The notes below the pieces were generated by a model that was not told the origin of the DNA, made no database searches, and saw only the letters and a list, made by a program, of their open reading frames with translations. This document shows, one piece after another, positions 34,021-44,579 of a stretch of 64,000 nt of DNA (the stretch's first letter is position 1; each line of letters starts with the position of its first letter). The DNA is from Cycas panzhihuaensis (Eukaryota > Cycadophyta). The stretch is from the NCBI GenBank assembly GCA_023213395.1, contig CM041465.1, positions 94,433,741 through 94,497,740 on the forward strand, written 5' to 3'. The translations under genes were made by a program, and so were the position numbers.

Positions 34021-35142
34021 TGGTATTAGAGTGGAAACAAGTTTAAATTCACTCATGAAGCTAATATAGATTTGTTTAATCATCGAGGACATCATATTTA
34101 TCACCATTTTGGTAGGGTAACACCTACTCTTGTTATGCATATATTATTAGTTATATATTCTTATATATTTATATTTCAAGCGTGATAGTAATAAATATTT
34201 GATTATATATGTTTGTGATTGTTAAATATTATAAATATTTTAGACGAGAAATAGTAGCATAATATAGGTGAAAAAAAGTAAGAGAGAAGTACTTGCTTGG
34301 TTATTATTTTTTCCAATAGATTTGTATACGGTTTTTTGATAATATTTGTAAGCAATTTGGTTCAAGCTAATGGATAAGTTTTCTCTATGTTCAGTTAACA
34401 TTGTATAAGATATTATAGAAAAAACATGGCTATAAAAATCAAATGGTTAGCTTTAGTGCAAAGATAGTGCCTTGTGTTCAAATTCTTGAGAGTTGTTGGT
34501 GATTATTGGATTTCATTGGACATTGTGGGTTTCATGTAATAGTAGCAGTGAATAGAGGTGAGCATGGCCCTGTTAGCATATTAATCTTATGCTTTGAACC
34601 CATGCTTGTAATTCCTTAATAGTTATAGATGCCAAGTATCTTCTAGATATGACAATAAATAAAGGATTATATTTGATTATAGGTGCTCCAACTATAGGTG
34701 TGAAAAATTAAATATTTTTGTTTAACCTCTAAGGGCACTTATCATATCCTCTATGTTTAAAATATATGCTATTTTAGCCAATAACTATGGTAACTATTTA
34801 AGGGAATTTTTGGATGTGGACTTCAACACATATTAAGATGTGGGTTTGCTTTTACCAACAAGTACTATCATGGTGGTCTTTGGACAAGCTACTAGCTTAA
34901 TTTTTTGTTGAAAGAGTTATTTTTATGTTTCTGGGTGTAATGATAAATGATAAATGTATATTTTTAAATTTATATTTATGGGTTACATGAAAGATAATGG
35001 ATCAATACAACATAGTATTTGGCATTTTTTTGTTATTTTACTTATGGTTTTCTTAGCATGTTTGCTATGTTCGATAGTAGAAATTCATTACTTCGAGATG
35101 TGATCTAGTGTTTGATCCATCATATCCTTTATTGAGTGGAAA
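34021..35142. other. AT-rich sequence downstream of the unpaired LTR
   Basis: It begins with a primer-binding-like site. No coding region was identified before the chimeric element that starts at 35148. Confidence 0.4.
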
Positions 35143-35147
35143 GAAAA
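35143..35147 (+). repeat. Target-site duplication, left copy (GAAAA)
   Basis: An exact match to 38123-38127 flanks the chimeric LTR element. Confidence 0.75.
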
Positions 35148-35449
35148 AGTTGGGTGTAATATCTAATTACATTAACCTTATGTAAACCCTCTCTATTTCT
35201 TGTATTTTATATTAGAGTTTTAGGCCATCTTGATATGTGTGCCACCTCTAAGTAGACCAATGTGGTTCTCTCACTAGTGGTGAGCATGTATTATAAGTAT
35301 ATACTCTTCATTGTTACTAATTGAGTTTTGACCGATTCTCCACACATTGTATTTATTGTTGTACATACTTCATCATTTTATACTTTATTGCTTTATTTAT
35401 TTACTAACCATTAGGGTTTTATGTGATTATTACATTTCTAATTCTAACA
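35148..35449 (+). repeat. Left LTR of the chimeric element
   Basis: The first bases AGTTGGGTGTAAT correspond to TATTAGGTGTAAT in the right copy, so the ancestral start was probably TGTTAGGTG. It ends TTCTAACA. The left copy has about 17 extra bases near 35228-35245. Confidence 0.8.
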
Positions 35450-35462
35450 TGGTATTAGAGCC
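35450..35462 (+). promoter_or_regulatory. Primer-binding site of the chimeric element
   Basis: TGGTATTAGAGCC follows the left LTR directly; it is one base from the plant consensus TGGTATCAGAGC over the first twelve positions. Confidence 0.8.
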
Positions 35463-36320
35463 CAAGGTTAATCCTTGAGGACACCATTACAAACTCTAGT
35501 GCATTTTATCCTTATTTTTGAACTTTCAAGCCTTGTAATTTTTTTTTGATATGCTTGCTTAATGACTTTGTCAAGTTGAAGATCATTTCAAGTTACATCT
35601 TATGCATATTTTGTTATAGGACTATAATCAAGTTTTAAAGGGTTATTTTTGATGTTGATGAGAGGCTACTTTCAAGCCCATTTTTGAAGTTTTTTGAAGT
35701 TGTTTGAAGGAAGCTACTCAAGTGGACATCTTCCACATATGTGGCGCTATAATAAACTTGCATGTAGGTGAAAGTCCACCACATTCTTTGTGCAGATTCA
35801 ATTACTGTTAAGCTGCCTCCTTTGCATGTCAATGGACAAAATGCTGCAAGAACTGTTAACAGCAATTGAGAGAGTGCTTCTTGCTATCTAGAAGCCAGGA
35901 GTGACTTCAATTTAAAAGATTTATAGATATATAGGTCAATAAATATCATATTTCTGCTAATATGTACTATTTTAAATCAAAAAAATTATATTGTATTTAT
36001 GGCCTTCAAACTTGGCCTATGTTTTTATGTATTTTTCAAAGAAAAGGGGGGGGGGGGGGAGGGGGATTTTCCAAATTTTGTTGTTGAGCAGCCATTATAC
36101 CTGACTCACACTCTTTTCATCTCTTGGATCTATCCCCTACCATTAAACTATTGTAGTGTATACTTCTGTATGGGACTCTCCTGTTTCCTCAAAAAAGACA
36201 TACATGCATGTTCTAGCAAAGGTCATCTTCTATTGAAAAGCTCACCACAGACATGTAGTACATTTTTATAGGAGCAAGATTCATCTTACTTATCAAGCTC
36301 ATATGAAGAATTTAGACTTT
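35463..36320 (+). other. Left interior of the chimeric element, unassigned
   Basis: This may be leader sequence or a third captured fragment. A minus-strand frame of 76 codons (35865-35635) and a plus frame of 90 codons (35999-36271) are not recognisable. It contains a G14-A-G5 tract at 36046-36065. Confidence 0.4.
36046..36065 (+). repeat. Poly-G tract
   Basis: Fourteen G, one A, then five G, isolated in AT-rich sequence. Length should vary between copies, and the strand could fold into a G-quadruplex. Confidence 0.8.
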
Positions 36321-36522
36321 TTTATCGAGGATTTATAGACCTTGGTTTTGACGCAGTTGGATAAGGCTGCCTGAGCTTAAAGCAAATGCCTATCTGCAAA
36401 TAGAGGAGTGTAATTCAATCTCTAGCTTTGGTCTGACAGAGATGCTTGCTAGTTGTATTAGAAAGTTGAAAGTACTATCTTTAATTAAATGTGAGGGGAT
36501 CAGGGAAATGCACACAGAATGC
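36321..36522 (+). pseudogene. Captured fragment of an EBF-type F-box LRR gene, part 1
   Basis: Around 36329-36390 the sequence reads GFIDLGFDAVG, stop, GCLSLKQ, matching the leucine-rich repeats of EIN3-BINDING F-BOX proteins (G.TD.GLEAVGKGCP.LKQ). A change of frame with loss of about one repeat follows. Then 36394-36522 reads LQIEECNSISSFGLTEMLAS, followed by KLKVLSLIKCEGI. This corresponds to the family's LQLEEC..IT..G......NC..KLK.L.LV.C.GI. EBF proteins direct EIN3-type ethylene transcription factors to degradation. The F-box itself is not present, and stops rule out a working copy. Confidence 0.7.
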
Positions 36523-36604
36523 CAGTATCAGGTGGCACCTTTGGTGATCAATGGTGAAGTTGGCTTCTTTTTCTTAGGTTCTATCTAAAGGCTGTTTGAA
36601 GACA

Positions 36605-37228
36605 TCTAAGAGCTCTCGCCACAGACTGTGGCTTCGGATAACATGGATGTAGACATAATGTTTTAGCAGCAAGTTCAAGCTCATTAGAAAATGGTAGCTT
36701 GACTTCCAGCAATTGAAGAGATTCATACTCTCCTTGACCGTAGCTTACATGGCATGCTCTCTACCTTTTCCCATAAATATGAGGGCTATCCATCAGGGTC
36801 AATGGTTGATTTCTCTTACGATGAGGATGGGATTCTGATTTTAGTAATTAGTGGCCTTTCACTTCACACTAAGGACCTGGAGGCTTGCCCAAAATGTTAA
36901 CTTCTTGTAGCAAAGGATCCTATAGACAAAATAGATTTGGTGATCACACTACATGGTGATGCAGTTTTTGTTCCTATCAACGAAGGAGAAGCCATTTGAA
37001 CCTTCTACTTGAAAAAGCACCCAGAAGCATTTTGGGTTGATTTTGGTAACTTCCGATTTGTTTGCATTGTACCAAAGATGGTGCGATATGTGTTTGGAAT
37101 TGTAACTAGCATGTAAGTATCGGGAGAATTTAACTGGGATGAATACAAAAATACAAACATTGATTCGATATCCAAGTTTTCAAATCCTATAATGTCCCAC
37201 ATGAATAAGGAATCTGCACTCACAGTAA
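36605..37228 (+). pseudogene. Captured intron-free fragment of a PNPOx-like FMN split-barrel gene
   Basis: One reading frame runs from 36703 to about 37222 with only three in-frame stops and no frameshift. It reads LPAIEEIHTLLDRSLHGM, YEGYPSGSMVDFSYDEDG, HTKDLEACPKC, LVAKDP, HPEAFWVDFGNF, PKMVRYVFG, then SKFSNPIMSHMNKE. This is the plant pyridoxamine 5'-phosphate oxidase-like family of plastid FMN/heme-type split-barrel proteins (GluTR-binding-protein and At3g21140 relatives). The stretch has no intron, which suggests it came from spliced RNA. Decayed upstream sequence from 36605 (VASDNMDVDIMF) may be more of the same protein. Two of the stops fit single C-to-T or C-to-A changes (CGA, TCA). 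It is embedded between two parts of the EBF-type fragment. Confidence 0.75.
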
Positions 37229-37233
37229 TGCCC

Positions 37234-37314
37234 CTTCCTCCCTATGAATCATTAAAATCTTTTAATATCCGTCATTGCTCAGGGAGTCAAAAGGCAAACA
37301 AAGGAAGATTGATA
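37234..37314 (+). pseudogene. Captured EBF-type LRR fragment, part 2
   Basis: The frame reads LPPYESLKSFNIRHCSG, then SQKANKG. It corresponds to the EBF repeat L.PCKSLRSLSIRNCPGFG that lies directly after the segment in part 1. The two parts would be contiguous in the parent gene but for the PNPOx-like block between them. Confidence 0.65.
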
Positions 37315-37828
37315 ATGGCCACCCCTTTAATGCAAACCTGTAATACTACAACTTCAAACTTTGGGCCTTAAAACTAGTGGTAAGTTGTTATCCCAAAGAG
37401 GTATATTTTAGCCCATGTGTCACATGTTTGAGGCCATAGTGCCATTGTATTTCTAGCCATTAGATGCCAAAGAAGCGTTAGTCCTATCAAACAAGAGGTA
37501 GGACACACTTTTAAAGTTACTCTTACCTACCATGTGCCATGCACCGTGTGCCTTATATATATTTTTCTTCTTGCACTCCCATATGAGCAAGGGGTGGGAT
37601 ATTTTTCAGTTACTCTTATCAGCTCTTGATTGATCCATATATACAAAGGGAGTTCCTACCTAACTGGTAGTTGTAGAAGCTGAGGACCCATGCATTCCAG
37701 TAGATAGACTCCACTTCATATGGATTTCACTAGTTTTTTATTCTGTGCAGCAACATTTGTGATCCAACAAACTTTTGAAGGCTCGAGCTTATCATTGATG
37801 TGACAATATTTATGTAATTGACTATTAC
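37315..37828 (+). other. Right interior of the chimeric element, unassigned
   Basis: Noncoding in appearance. The words AGTTACTCTTA occur twice (near 37514 and 37606). It may be the remaining 3' part of the parental element. Confidence 0.4.
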
Positions 37829-37837
37829 AGGTGGGAA
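37829..37837 (+). promoter_or_regulatory. Polypurine tract of the chimeric element
   Basis: AGGTGGGAA immediately precedes the right LTR; one T interrupts the purines. Confidence 0.6.
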
Positions 37838-38122
37838 TATTAGGTGTAATACTTAGTTACATTAACCTTATGTAAACTCTCTCTATTTCTTATATTTTAT
37901 ATTAGAGTTGTGGGCCACCTCTAAGTAGACCAATGGGGTTCTCTTACTAGTGGTGAGTATGTATTATAAGTATGTACTATTTATTGTTACTAATTGAGTT
38001 TTGGCCAATTCACCACACATTGTGTTTATTGTTATACATACTTCATCATTTTGTATTTTATTACTTTTTTCATTTACTCACCATTAAGGTTTTATGTGAT
38101 TATTACATTTCTAATTCTAACA
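37838..38122 (+). repeat. Right LTR of the chimeric element
   Basis: It aligns with 35148-35449. Differences are mainly transitions plus the 17-base indel. It ends TTCTAACA. Confidence 0.8.
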
Positions 38123-38127
38123 GAAAA
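38123..38127 (+). repeat. Target-site duplication, right copy (GAAAA)
   Basis: Identical to 35143-35147. Confidence 0.75.
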
Positions 38128-38184
38128 TGCCTTAACCTTCATTATTCCTAATTAGATAATTATATAGTGCCACAGGTAAGAATA

Positions 38185-38189
38185 AATCA
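38185..38189 (+). repeat. Target-site duplication, left copy (AATCA)
   Basis: Exact match to 46430-46434 on the far side of Copia-III. Confidence 0.9.
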
Positions 38190-38553
38190 TGTTGGGATAA
38201 CCCCCAATGTTTCTTAAAAGACGTGCACTTAGGGCCCCTCAAAGCCACCTTTGAGACTCCCTAGGGCACCTAGATTCATATATATCAGGCCACCTTGAGA
38301 TTCCAAATGCTAATCCACTACTCTTAAGGTACACGTTTGTATTTTTAATTGTATTTTTTAATATATTATTTCGAATATTATTAGATAACGTGCAGGTCGA
38401 GTTAAGGCACTTACTGCCTCTGCAAAATTTCCTATAAATAGGGTGGAAATACCTCCCTGGTGTTTTTTGACACTGCTAATGATTCAGAAGAATATGTTAA
38501 CTCAAGTATCATGAACTCACTGTTGTAGTCCCACTGCACCTCTGCATCCTTCA
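38190..38553 (+). repeat. Left LTR of Copia-III
   Basis: It starts TGTTGGGATAACCCCCAATG and ends CCTTCA. It contains TATAAATAGGGTGG as a probable TATA box followed by the transcribed region. Confidence 0.9.
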
Positions 38554-38555
38554 TT

Positions 38556-38567
38556 TGGTATTAGAGC
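38556..38567 (+). promoter_or_regulatory. Primer-binding site of Copia-III
   Basis: TGGTATTAGAGC, two bases after the LTR end; one mismatch to the plant initiator tRNA-Met site. Confidence 0.85.
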
Positions 38568-39446
38568 GACTTGGTTAGTATGCGATCAATTAACTTTTGA
38601 GAAGTTTATGTGAGATTGACGGCTCATCTTCTGTATACTTTGGTATGTATATAATATCATGATTTATTAAAGGTTAAACCTTATAAAACCATTACTTATA
38701 TTATTTGACTTTTCTTTTATATATATTTGTCTATTATACCTATACCATCTACTTGATTTCATTTGATTCTAGCTTCTCAATCTTTGATCAAAACTATGTC
38801 ATATGACTACTTGTTTTGATCAGAATTGAATCCTCTAGTCGATAATGAAAACGGTTCATGTTTTCATTGATTATATTGAGAGATATATCTCTCTGAGTCA
38901 CAGGCAATTATTTGTGACCTGTTTCACTCCTCTGCTTCATTCTCATCCTATAAGCATATGTTTGATATGAAAATTTACTTATGCCTTACTATCCATGATA
39001 CTCAGCCTCTCCTAAAGTTTTGTGACAAACCATGTCTTTTGTGGTGAGATTGGATCAATAGAGTCTCCATGCCCTCATCCTTCACTGTTTTCTCATTATT
39101 TTTGTTAATACAAATATTTTTTTTTGTGTTTCTTTTTAAATTGGGTCTGCATTGCTTGGGCGCCCCCAGTAAAACCATTTAAGCATAGATCTGTAATCAA
39201 ATAAATCCATTTAATATCTATCTTACCTCTCTCTATTAGTCGTTTCCCTCTTCTGTTTCTATTTTTCTCATAAAAATGAAGGTAAACCTCTATGTTTTCG
39301 ATCTCCTTTCGATTGGCTAGCATTATATGTTGCAGCACCCCTCGTCTCACTGTGGCATAGAGTTCTCGATCGGGTTTCATCACATCTAGAATCTTGTCTT
39401 CGTTTTGTTTGCCTTCCATTTAACGTTCTTCTTTTTTCATATAGTA

Positions 39447-39481
<35 letters not shown>

Positions 39482-41905
39482 CTATATATATATATACACA
39501 CACACATACCATTATTTTAGATCGATCTATAGACTGATCTGTGTAGAGGACTGAAGTACCCCTCTCTGTGTCTAAAATTTAATGTAATCCCATCATTTCG
39601 ATCATATTTTCTCATCGTTGTTCTCGCTCTGGAGTTGTTACACAGGTCGTAATAGTTCGAATGACGTCCGCTATTTTTTTAAATTGATTTTATAACACCT
39701 TATTTTAATTATCTTTCATAAAGGTTATATACAAAAATTTAATTACTTTTAATAAAGTTTCAAATCCTTTATTTAGAGCTTAGCCCTCTCAAGCTTCAAC
39801 CCCCGCCCCCGTGCTCCTCCATGTGTCCATAAAGAGTTTAATAAAGGGGTCAATCAATGTTATAAAAAGTTTTCTTTTATATTTTTCAATTTATTTTTCT
39901 CTAAAGGGGTGACTAGCATATTTTCATCTCTAACTTCTCATTAGAGTCTTAGATTTTGACAAAACTAGTCTTATCCTAACCATAGTTTTGTGAGCTTCAC
40001 CGTAGACTAGTCATTTTCTAGTTTTGGAGATGTTTTGATTAGTTTTTAAGAGTTTAAAGTCACTTCATTTTTTCAGCCTCTAGTTTATTAATTATAAAGA
40101 GGTCACTTTACTATTTTTACTATATCTTTCTCGTTTGGAATCCATTTTATGATCTATTAGTTTTGTTAGAAAACTGATTAAGCTCTTTTCATGCTGATAT
40201 AATCTCTTAAGTGATTTGAAGTCTTTTTGTAGATATTACAGGCCGGTAAAGTTAAAGTTTTGAATCAAGACTAGTTGTTCATGAATCAACATTTTTTGAA
40301 GTGTTTTCTTCAAGTTTTTTTTAGAATAAATCACATTAAAAGGTCTTCTATCTGTAAGTGAGCATTTTTTATACCTTTTATAAAGTTATAATCAATTTTT
40401 ATAATTTTTTAAGTCTTGTATCTCCTATTTAATCCCAAAAAGGGGTTTTTACATATATTTTTTAAAATCTTGAGTTATAGAAATTAGTTTTTTGAATGGT
40501 CAAATCTGTCAGAAAGAAAATTTGATATTCTTTAGTTAAGATAAATTTCACTTAATTCTGAGTTCATTTAGTAGGTATTTAAAGCAAGTTATTTTTAGCC
40601 CTTTATTTAGTCCTTATCGGTATCATTATATAACTTTTTATGTATTACATGATCTCAAAAGGTTACATTTAATTTATTATTTATAAACCATCTTATTCTA
40701 AAAGCCTTTATTATTCCTTGTTTATATTTTTAAGTTCCTTTTTACAACAAGAAGCTAATTTTTTAATACTTCAAGCTAAAAGGACCCATTTAATTAAATG
40801 GGTACATTTTTGTATTCTAGTTGTTCATTTTCTATATTTCCTAGAAGAAACTTGTCATTCTTCAAGCATTTTTATCATCAAAAGCAAGAGTTACACTTCA
40901 GTTTCTTATTTTTTTACTATTTTCAAAAGAATAACTACTCATTTTTTGCATTGATAAAGGTCATTCCTTTTGTTTACTCAAGCTACTTCTTAACTTTGAA
41001 AATTCAAGCTTAGTTAAATAATTTCATTGATTTTCTATATTTTTAGTATGAAGGGAAATTATATTTCAAATATACACGGTTAAAGCCTTATTTGGTTTGC
41101 TAGAAAGGTTATTACTTGTATATTCTTTTGAAAATTTTATTATATCATTTGTTCATTATTACTTAGTAGATATTGTCTTCCTTTTAGTTATTTTTTTGTA
41201 TAAAAAGAATTTTTCAAAACCTTAAGTAATATCACAAGTATTAATTAATTTATTATCATATTAAAAAGATAAATCATGAATTGAACAACCTTCTTTTCCA
41301 GCCTTACAAGGGAAACAGTTAGGACCCCTAAAGTTACCATCTCGCAGACGCTAATTGGCCTACTCATATTGGATGAGGACAACCATTAGCCATCAGGTGT
41401 ATTAAGTGGCAAGCTGGGGTACAAAACCTTTTCCTTATTTAGTGTTTGGAGACCAAGGCTAGACCTGGAGAGGGTGAATGCCTTGATTCGAGTAACATTC
41501 ACTACTAGAACTATCGCTAGGTATAAGTCTGACACAGGTGGGTCCACAATTTAGAGGGGTGTAAAAACCTTCTTAGCAACCTGTGTACTGAGGTATATTA
41601 AGCCTTGCGATCATGTACCAGTATATTGGGTCCTTGTTTTACCATTTGTGAGTAGGCACCACTAGATATGATAGTAACTAAAAGTCTCCCTAGGAGAATC
41701 CTAAATTTAGAACCTATTAGCCTTATTAAGTACTAGTTCATTTTTTAAATTTTGGGTGAAACTTGGATTATTTAAACTTGGTTTAAATTTTAAATTCAAA
41801 ACCCTTTCAAACTTCAAATTCAAATCTTTCTTGAAATTCAAATTTAAAACTTTTGTAAACTCTATCCTTATTTGTCACCTTTGTTCAATAAAACCTTAGT
41901 TCACC
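38568..41905 (+). other. Unusually long leader of Copia-III
   Basis: About 3.3 kb with no gene, mostly T-rich. It contains a GGGCGCCC palindrome at 39158-39165 and a TG/TA/CA microsatellite palindrome at 39447-39509. A more GC-balanced block lies at about 41290-41740 shortly before gag. Confidence 0.6.
39447..39509 (+). repeat. TG-TA-CA microsatellite, self-complementary
   Basis: A TGTGTG run passes into (TA)n and ends in ACACACACACA, so the whole tract can fold into one hairpin. Confidence 0.85.
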
Positions 41906-42990
41906 ATGGCATCAAGTTTTGGCAACATGATTATTCAAAAATTTGATGGGAATAATTTCTTAAATTGGAGTAGGAGGATGCGACCCATCCTCATAGCTAA
42001 TAAAATTTAGGAGATTGTGAAAATATGATACAATGAACTAGGTCCAAATCTAATTGATGGGGACAAAGCCACCTATAAGGAAAATGTTAAGAAGGATAAT
42101 GAATCCTTGGCACTTATCTTTTGTGCACTTGAAGATTATGTAATCCCTGATGTTATTAAGTCTGTCAAATCAAAGGAACCTTGGGACACACTCTAGTTAA
42201 TATATGGAGGAGCAACCTCTTCCAAACTTCAGAATCTTAGAAGCAAGTTTGAAAACTTGTGCATGTTACCCACAGAATCTGTAATATAATTCATGATAAA
42301 AATACAAGATATAGTGAATTAGATGAGGTCTCTTAGAGATACCCTAACATAACAACGAATAATTGATTGGATTGTAAGATATATTGGTGTAGTGAGACAT
42401 TTTGAAATGGTTGCCACTAGTATAAGTATATCAAAAAATCTAAGCATATTAAAAGTGGTATAACTTAATGTTATGCTCATGTTAATAGAAGAACAACAAA
42501 ATGCCAATGAGTCACTTGAACATGCCTTTTCCATAAAGGCTTGTATCTAATCCAATTCTCAAGCAGAAACTTCAAGGTCTAAAGAATCACCTCTAAGAAG
42601 AAGGGTTGGGAACCTTAGAAGGGAAGCTAGGTAAGATCCTCCCAAATAGTAAGCCCCTCATCAAAGGAGGTAAGGAGGACACCAACAAAATGAGAACCCT
42701 CCTAGGTATACAAACCAAAGGAGACTATTTGAAGGTCATACTAGTTATCCTAATTGTCAATCCTCGAGGTCCAATCAAGAATACTATGACAATAGACTAA
42801 GAGATAACCCTCCTCAACCTTATGAGGAAAGGGGGAGATCCTCCAATATTGATCGATCTCATGCAAGAAGCAGGAGATTAAGCTATGGAAGGAGAGATCC
42901 CTTATATTGTACATATTGCCATAGAAGTGGCCATACTGAAGATAAATTTTTCTTAAAATATGAATCACCCACTAGAGTACATACCCACAA
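41906..42990 (+). pseudogene. Copia-III gag
   Basis: The ATG at 41906 opens MASSFGNMIIQKFDGNNFLN, the standard N-terminus of this gag family. KKDNESLALIFCALEDYVIP and a YGGA segment follow. About eight stops occur, several where the family has Gln or Trp (for instance at ANKI-stop-EIV and DTL-stop-LIYGG). The zinc knuckle at 42908-42949 reads CTYCHRSGHTEDKF, with Phe at the last Cys. A frame change occurs around 42600-42780. Confidence 0.8.
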
Positions 42991-43440
42991 CACAACTAAG
43001 TCAAAGGACAATAACAAGTTGTTTCTATCTAGCTTCACTGCTAAGGAGGAAGAAGATGATAGTTGGTACATTGATTCAGGATGTTTAACTCATATGACAC
43101 ACAAAGAACATTTGTTTCATACTTTAGACAAAAATAGGAAAGGGTCCATTATGTTTGGAGATAATACCTCCTATGAATTAGTTTGTAGAGGTAATATAGC
43201 CTTGATGACAAATATAGAAGAATATAGACATCTAGATGATGTCTTATATGTCCCAACTCTAAGGAAAAACTTGCTATCAATAGGGCAGATGATGGAACAT
43301 GACTACAAAGTCATTTTTGACAATGGTGAGTGTGTAATAAAAGACAAAAAGAGAAATGAAACTATTATTGCCAAAGGGAATATGACCAAGGATTGCTTGT
43401 TCAGACTTATACTTACTCCTTCAGATACATATGCTTTAAG
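42991..43440 (+). pseudogene. Copia-III aspartic protease
   Basis: The open frame 43019-43648 includes DSWYIDSGCLTHMTHKEHLF with catalytic Asp codon 43073-43075. It continues through MFGDNTSYELVCRGNIAL and the DVLYVPTLRKNLLSIGQM block, the typical end of Copia protease. This domain is intact and flows into the integrase zinc region. Confidence 0.85.
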
Positions 43441-44335
43441 AACTTTAGCTAACTTGGATAACGACTTGTGGCATAGAAGATTTGGCCATCTCAATTACAA
43501 TAGTTTGGCCCTTATTAAATGGATGGGCATGGTCAATGGTTTACCACATATTGAAGTAAATAAAAACTTATATGAAGGGTGTCTTCTTGACAAACACCAT
43601 TGGGAAAGCTTTTTAAATTTTAGTTATCGAGCGTTAGGTCTAATCTAATTAGTATACATAGATATTTGTGGTCCTATGAATACGCCTTCACTAGTAGGTG
43701 CAAAATACTTCATCACATTCATTGATAACTTCACAAGGAAGACATAGGTGTTCTTCCTCAAGTATAAATTAGATGCCTTCTAACACTTTCTTGATTTCAA
43801 AACCTTTGTGGAGTGACAAAGTTGATATGAACTTCTATCCCTAAGATTGGATAATAGAGGATAGTTTATCTCTAATGCATTTAAAGATTATTATGTACAC
43901 CATGGAATTAGAAGATAGTTTATTAATCCCTATACCCCACAACAAAATGGTGTAGCGGAAAGGAAAAATTACACTATAGTCGAAATGGCTAGGTGTGTGC
44001 TTAAGGACAATAATTTGGGCCATGAGTTTTAGGCTGAAGTAGTTCACACAACTGTTTATTTACTCAGTAGGTGCTCCACCAAAGCTCTTAGGTGGAAAAC
44101 TCTAGAAGAAGATTGGATTGGTTACAAACCAAGCATACATCATTTTAGAGTATTTGGATGTCTTACTTATAGCCACATTCCTAATCAACAAAGATCAAAA
44201 TTGGATGATTACAACATCAAATATATTTTCCTTGGCTATAGTAAAACTTCCAAGTCATACAAGGTATGTGATCCCAAATCAAGAAAAGTCATGTTAAGCA
44301 GGGATGTTAAGTTCCAAGAAGATACCTACTATTAA
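43441..44335 (+). pseudogene. Copia-III integrase
   Basis: The HHCC region reads LWHRRFGHLNYNSLALI and then CLLDKHH; the first Cys of the CxxC pair is present only in part. [20 protein letters not shown] carries the first catalytic Asp. The second region reads LDNRG-stop-F where SDNGGEF is expected. NGVAERKN supplies the catalytic Glu. VFGCLTYSHIP, FLGYSKTSKSYKVCDP and SRDVKFQED mark the C-terminal domain. About eight stops interrupt it. Confidence 0.85.
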
Positions 44336-44579
44336 GACAACTAAGAAAAGAAAAAGGAGGTTGTAATAAAGTTTAATAAATCTTCTAAAACCAAATATAT
44401 GTCTCCTATGTTTGATTCTCGGAGAAGCATCAATGAACCTAGTGGGGAGGGAACTTCAACTCAATCTCTACCACAAAACCTACTAAAATAGATTCATCAG
44501 AATCATGACTTGGGTAACATCTTGGGTAATAATCAAAGATCCATGCACCCACATAGGGTTAATTGACATGAATGTTAGA

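Larger units (their letters stand above)
35148..38122 (+). mobile_element. Chimeric LTR retrotransposon carrying host-gene fragments
   Basis: LTRs at 35148-35449 and 37838-38122 align along their lengths; a primer-binding site follows the left one. The purine-rich AGGTGGGAA precedes the right one, and GAAAA is duplicated exactly at both outer ends. This shows insertion as one unit. The interior of about 2.4 kb has no gag, protease, integrase or reverse transcriptase. It holds parts of two host genes: an EBF-type F-box leucine-rich-repeat gene and an FMN-binding pyridoxamine-phosphate-oxidase-like gene. It must have depended on proteins from another element. Its LTR family resembles no other LTR in the window. 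Confidence 0.8.

Noticed and set aside
35635-35865. Third captured host gene in the chimeric element
   Set aside because: Neither strand shows a family pattern I recognise, so it is left unassigned.
39105-39507. Two overlapping minus-strand frames of 104 and 79 codons
   Set aside because: One is translated partly from the TA microsatellite; both lie in a noncoding leader.
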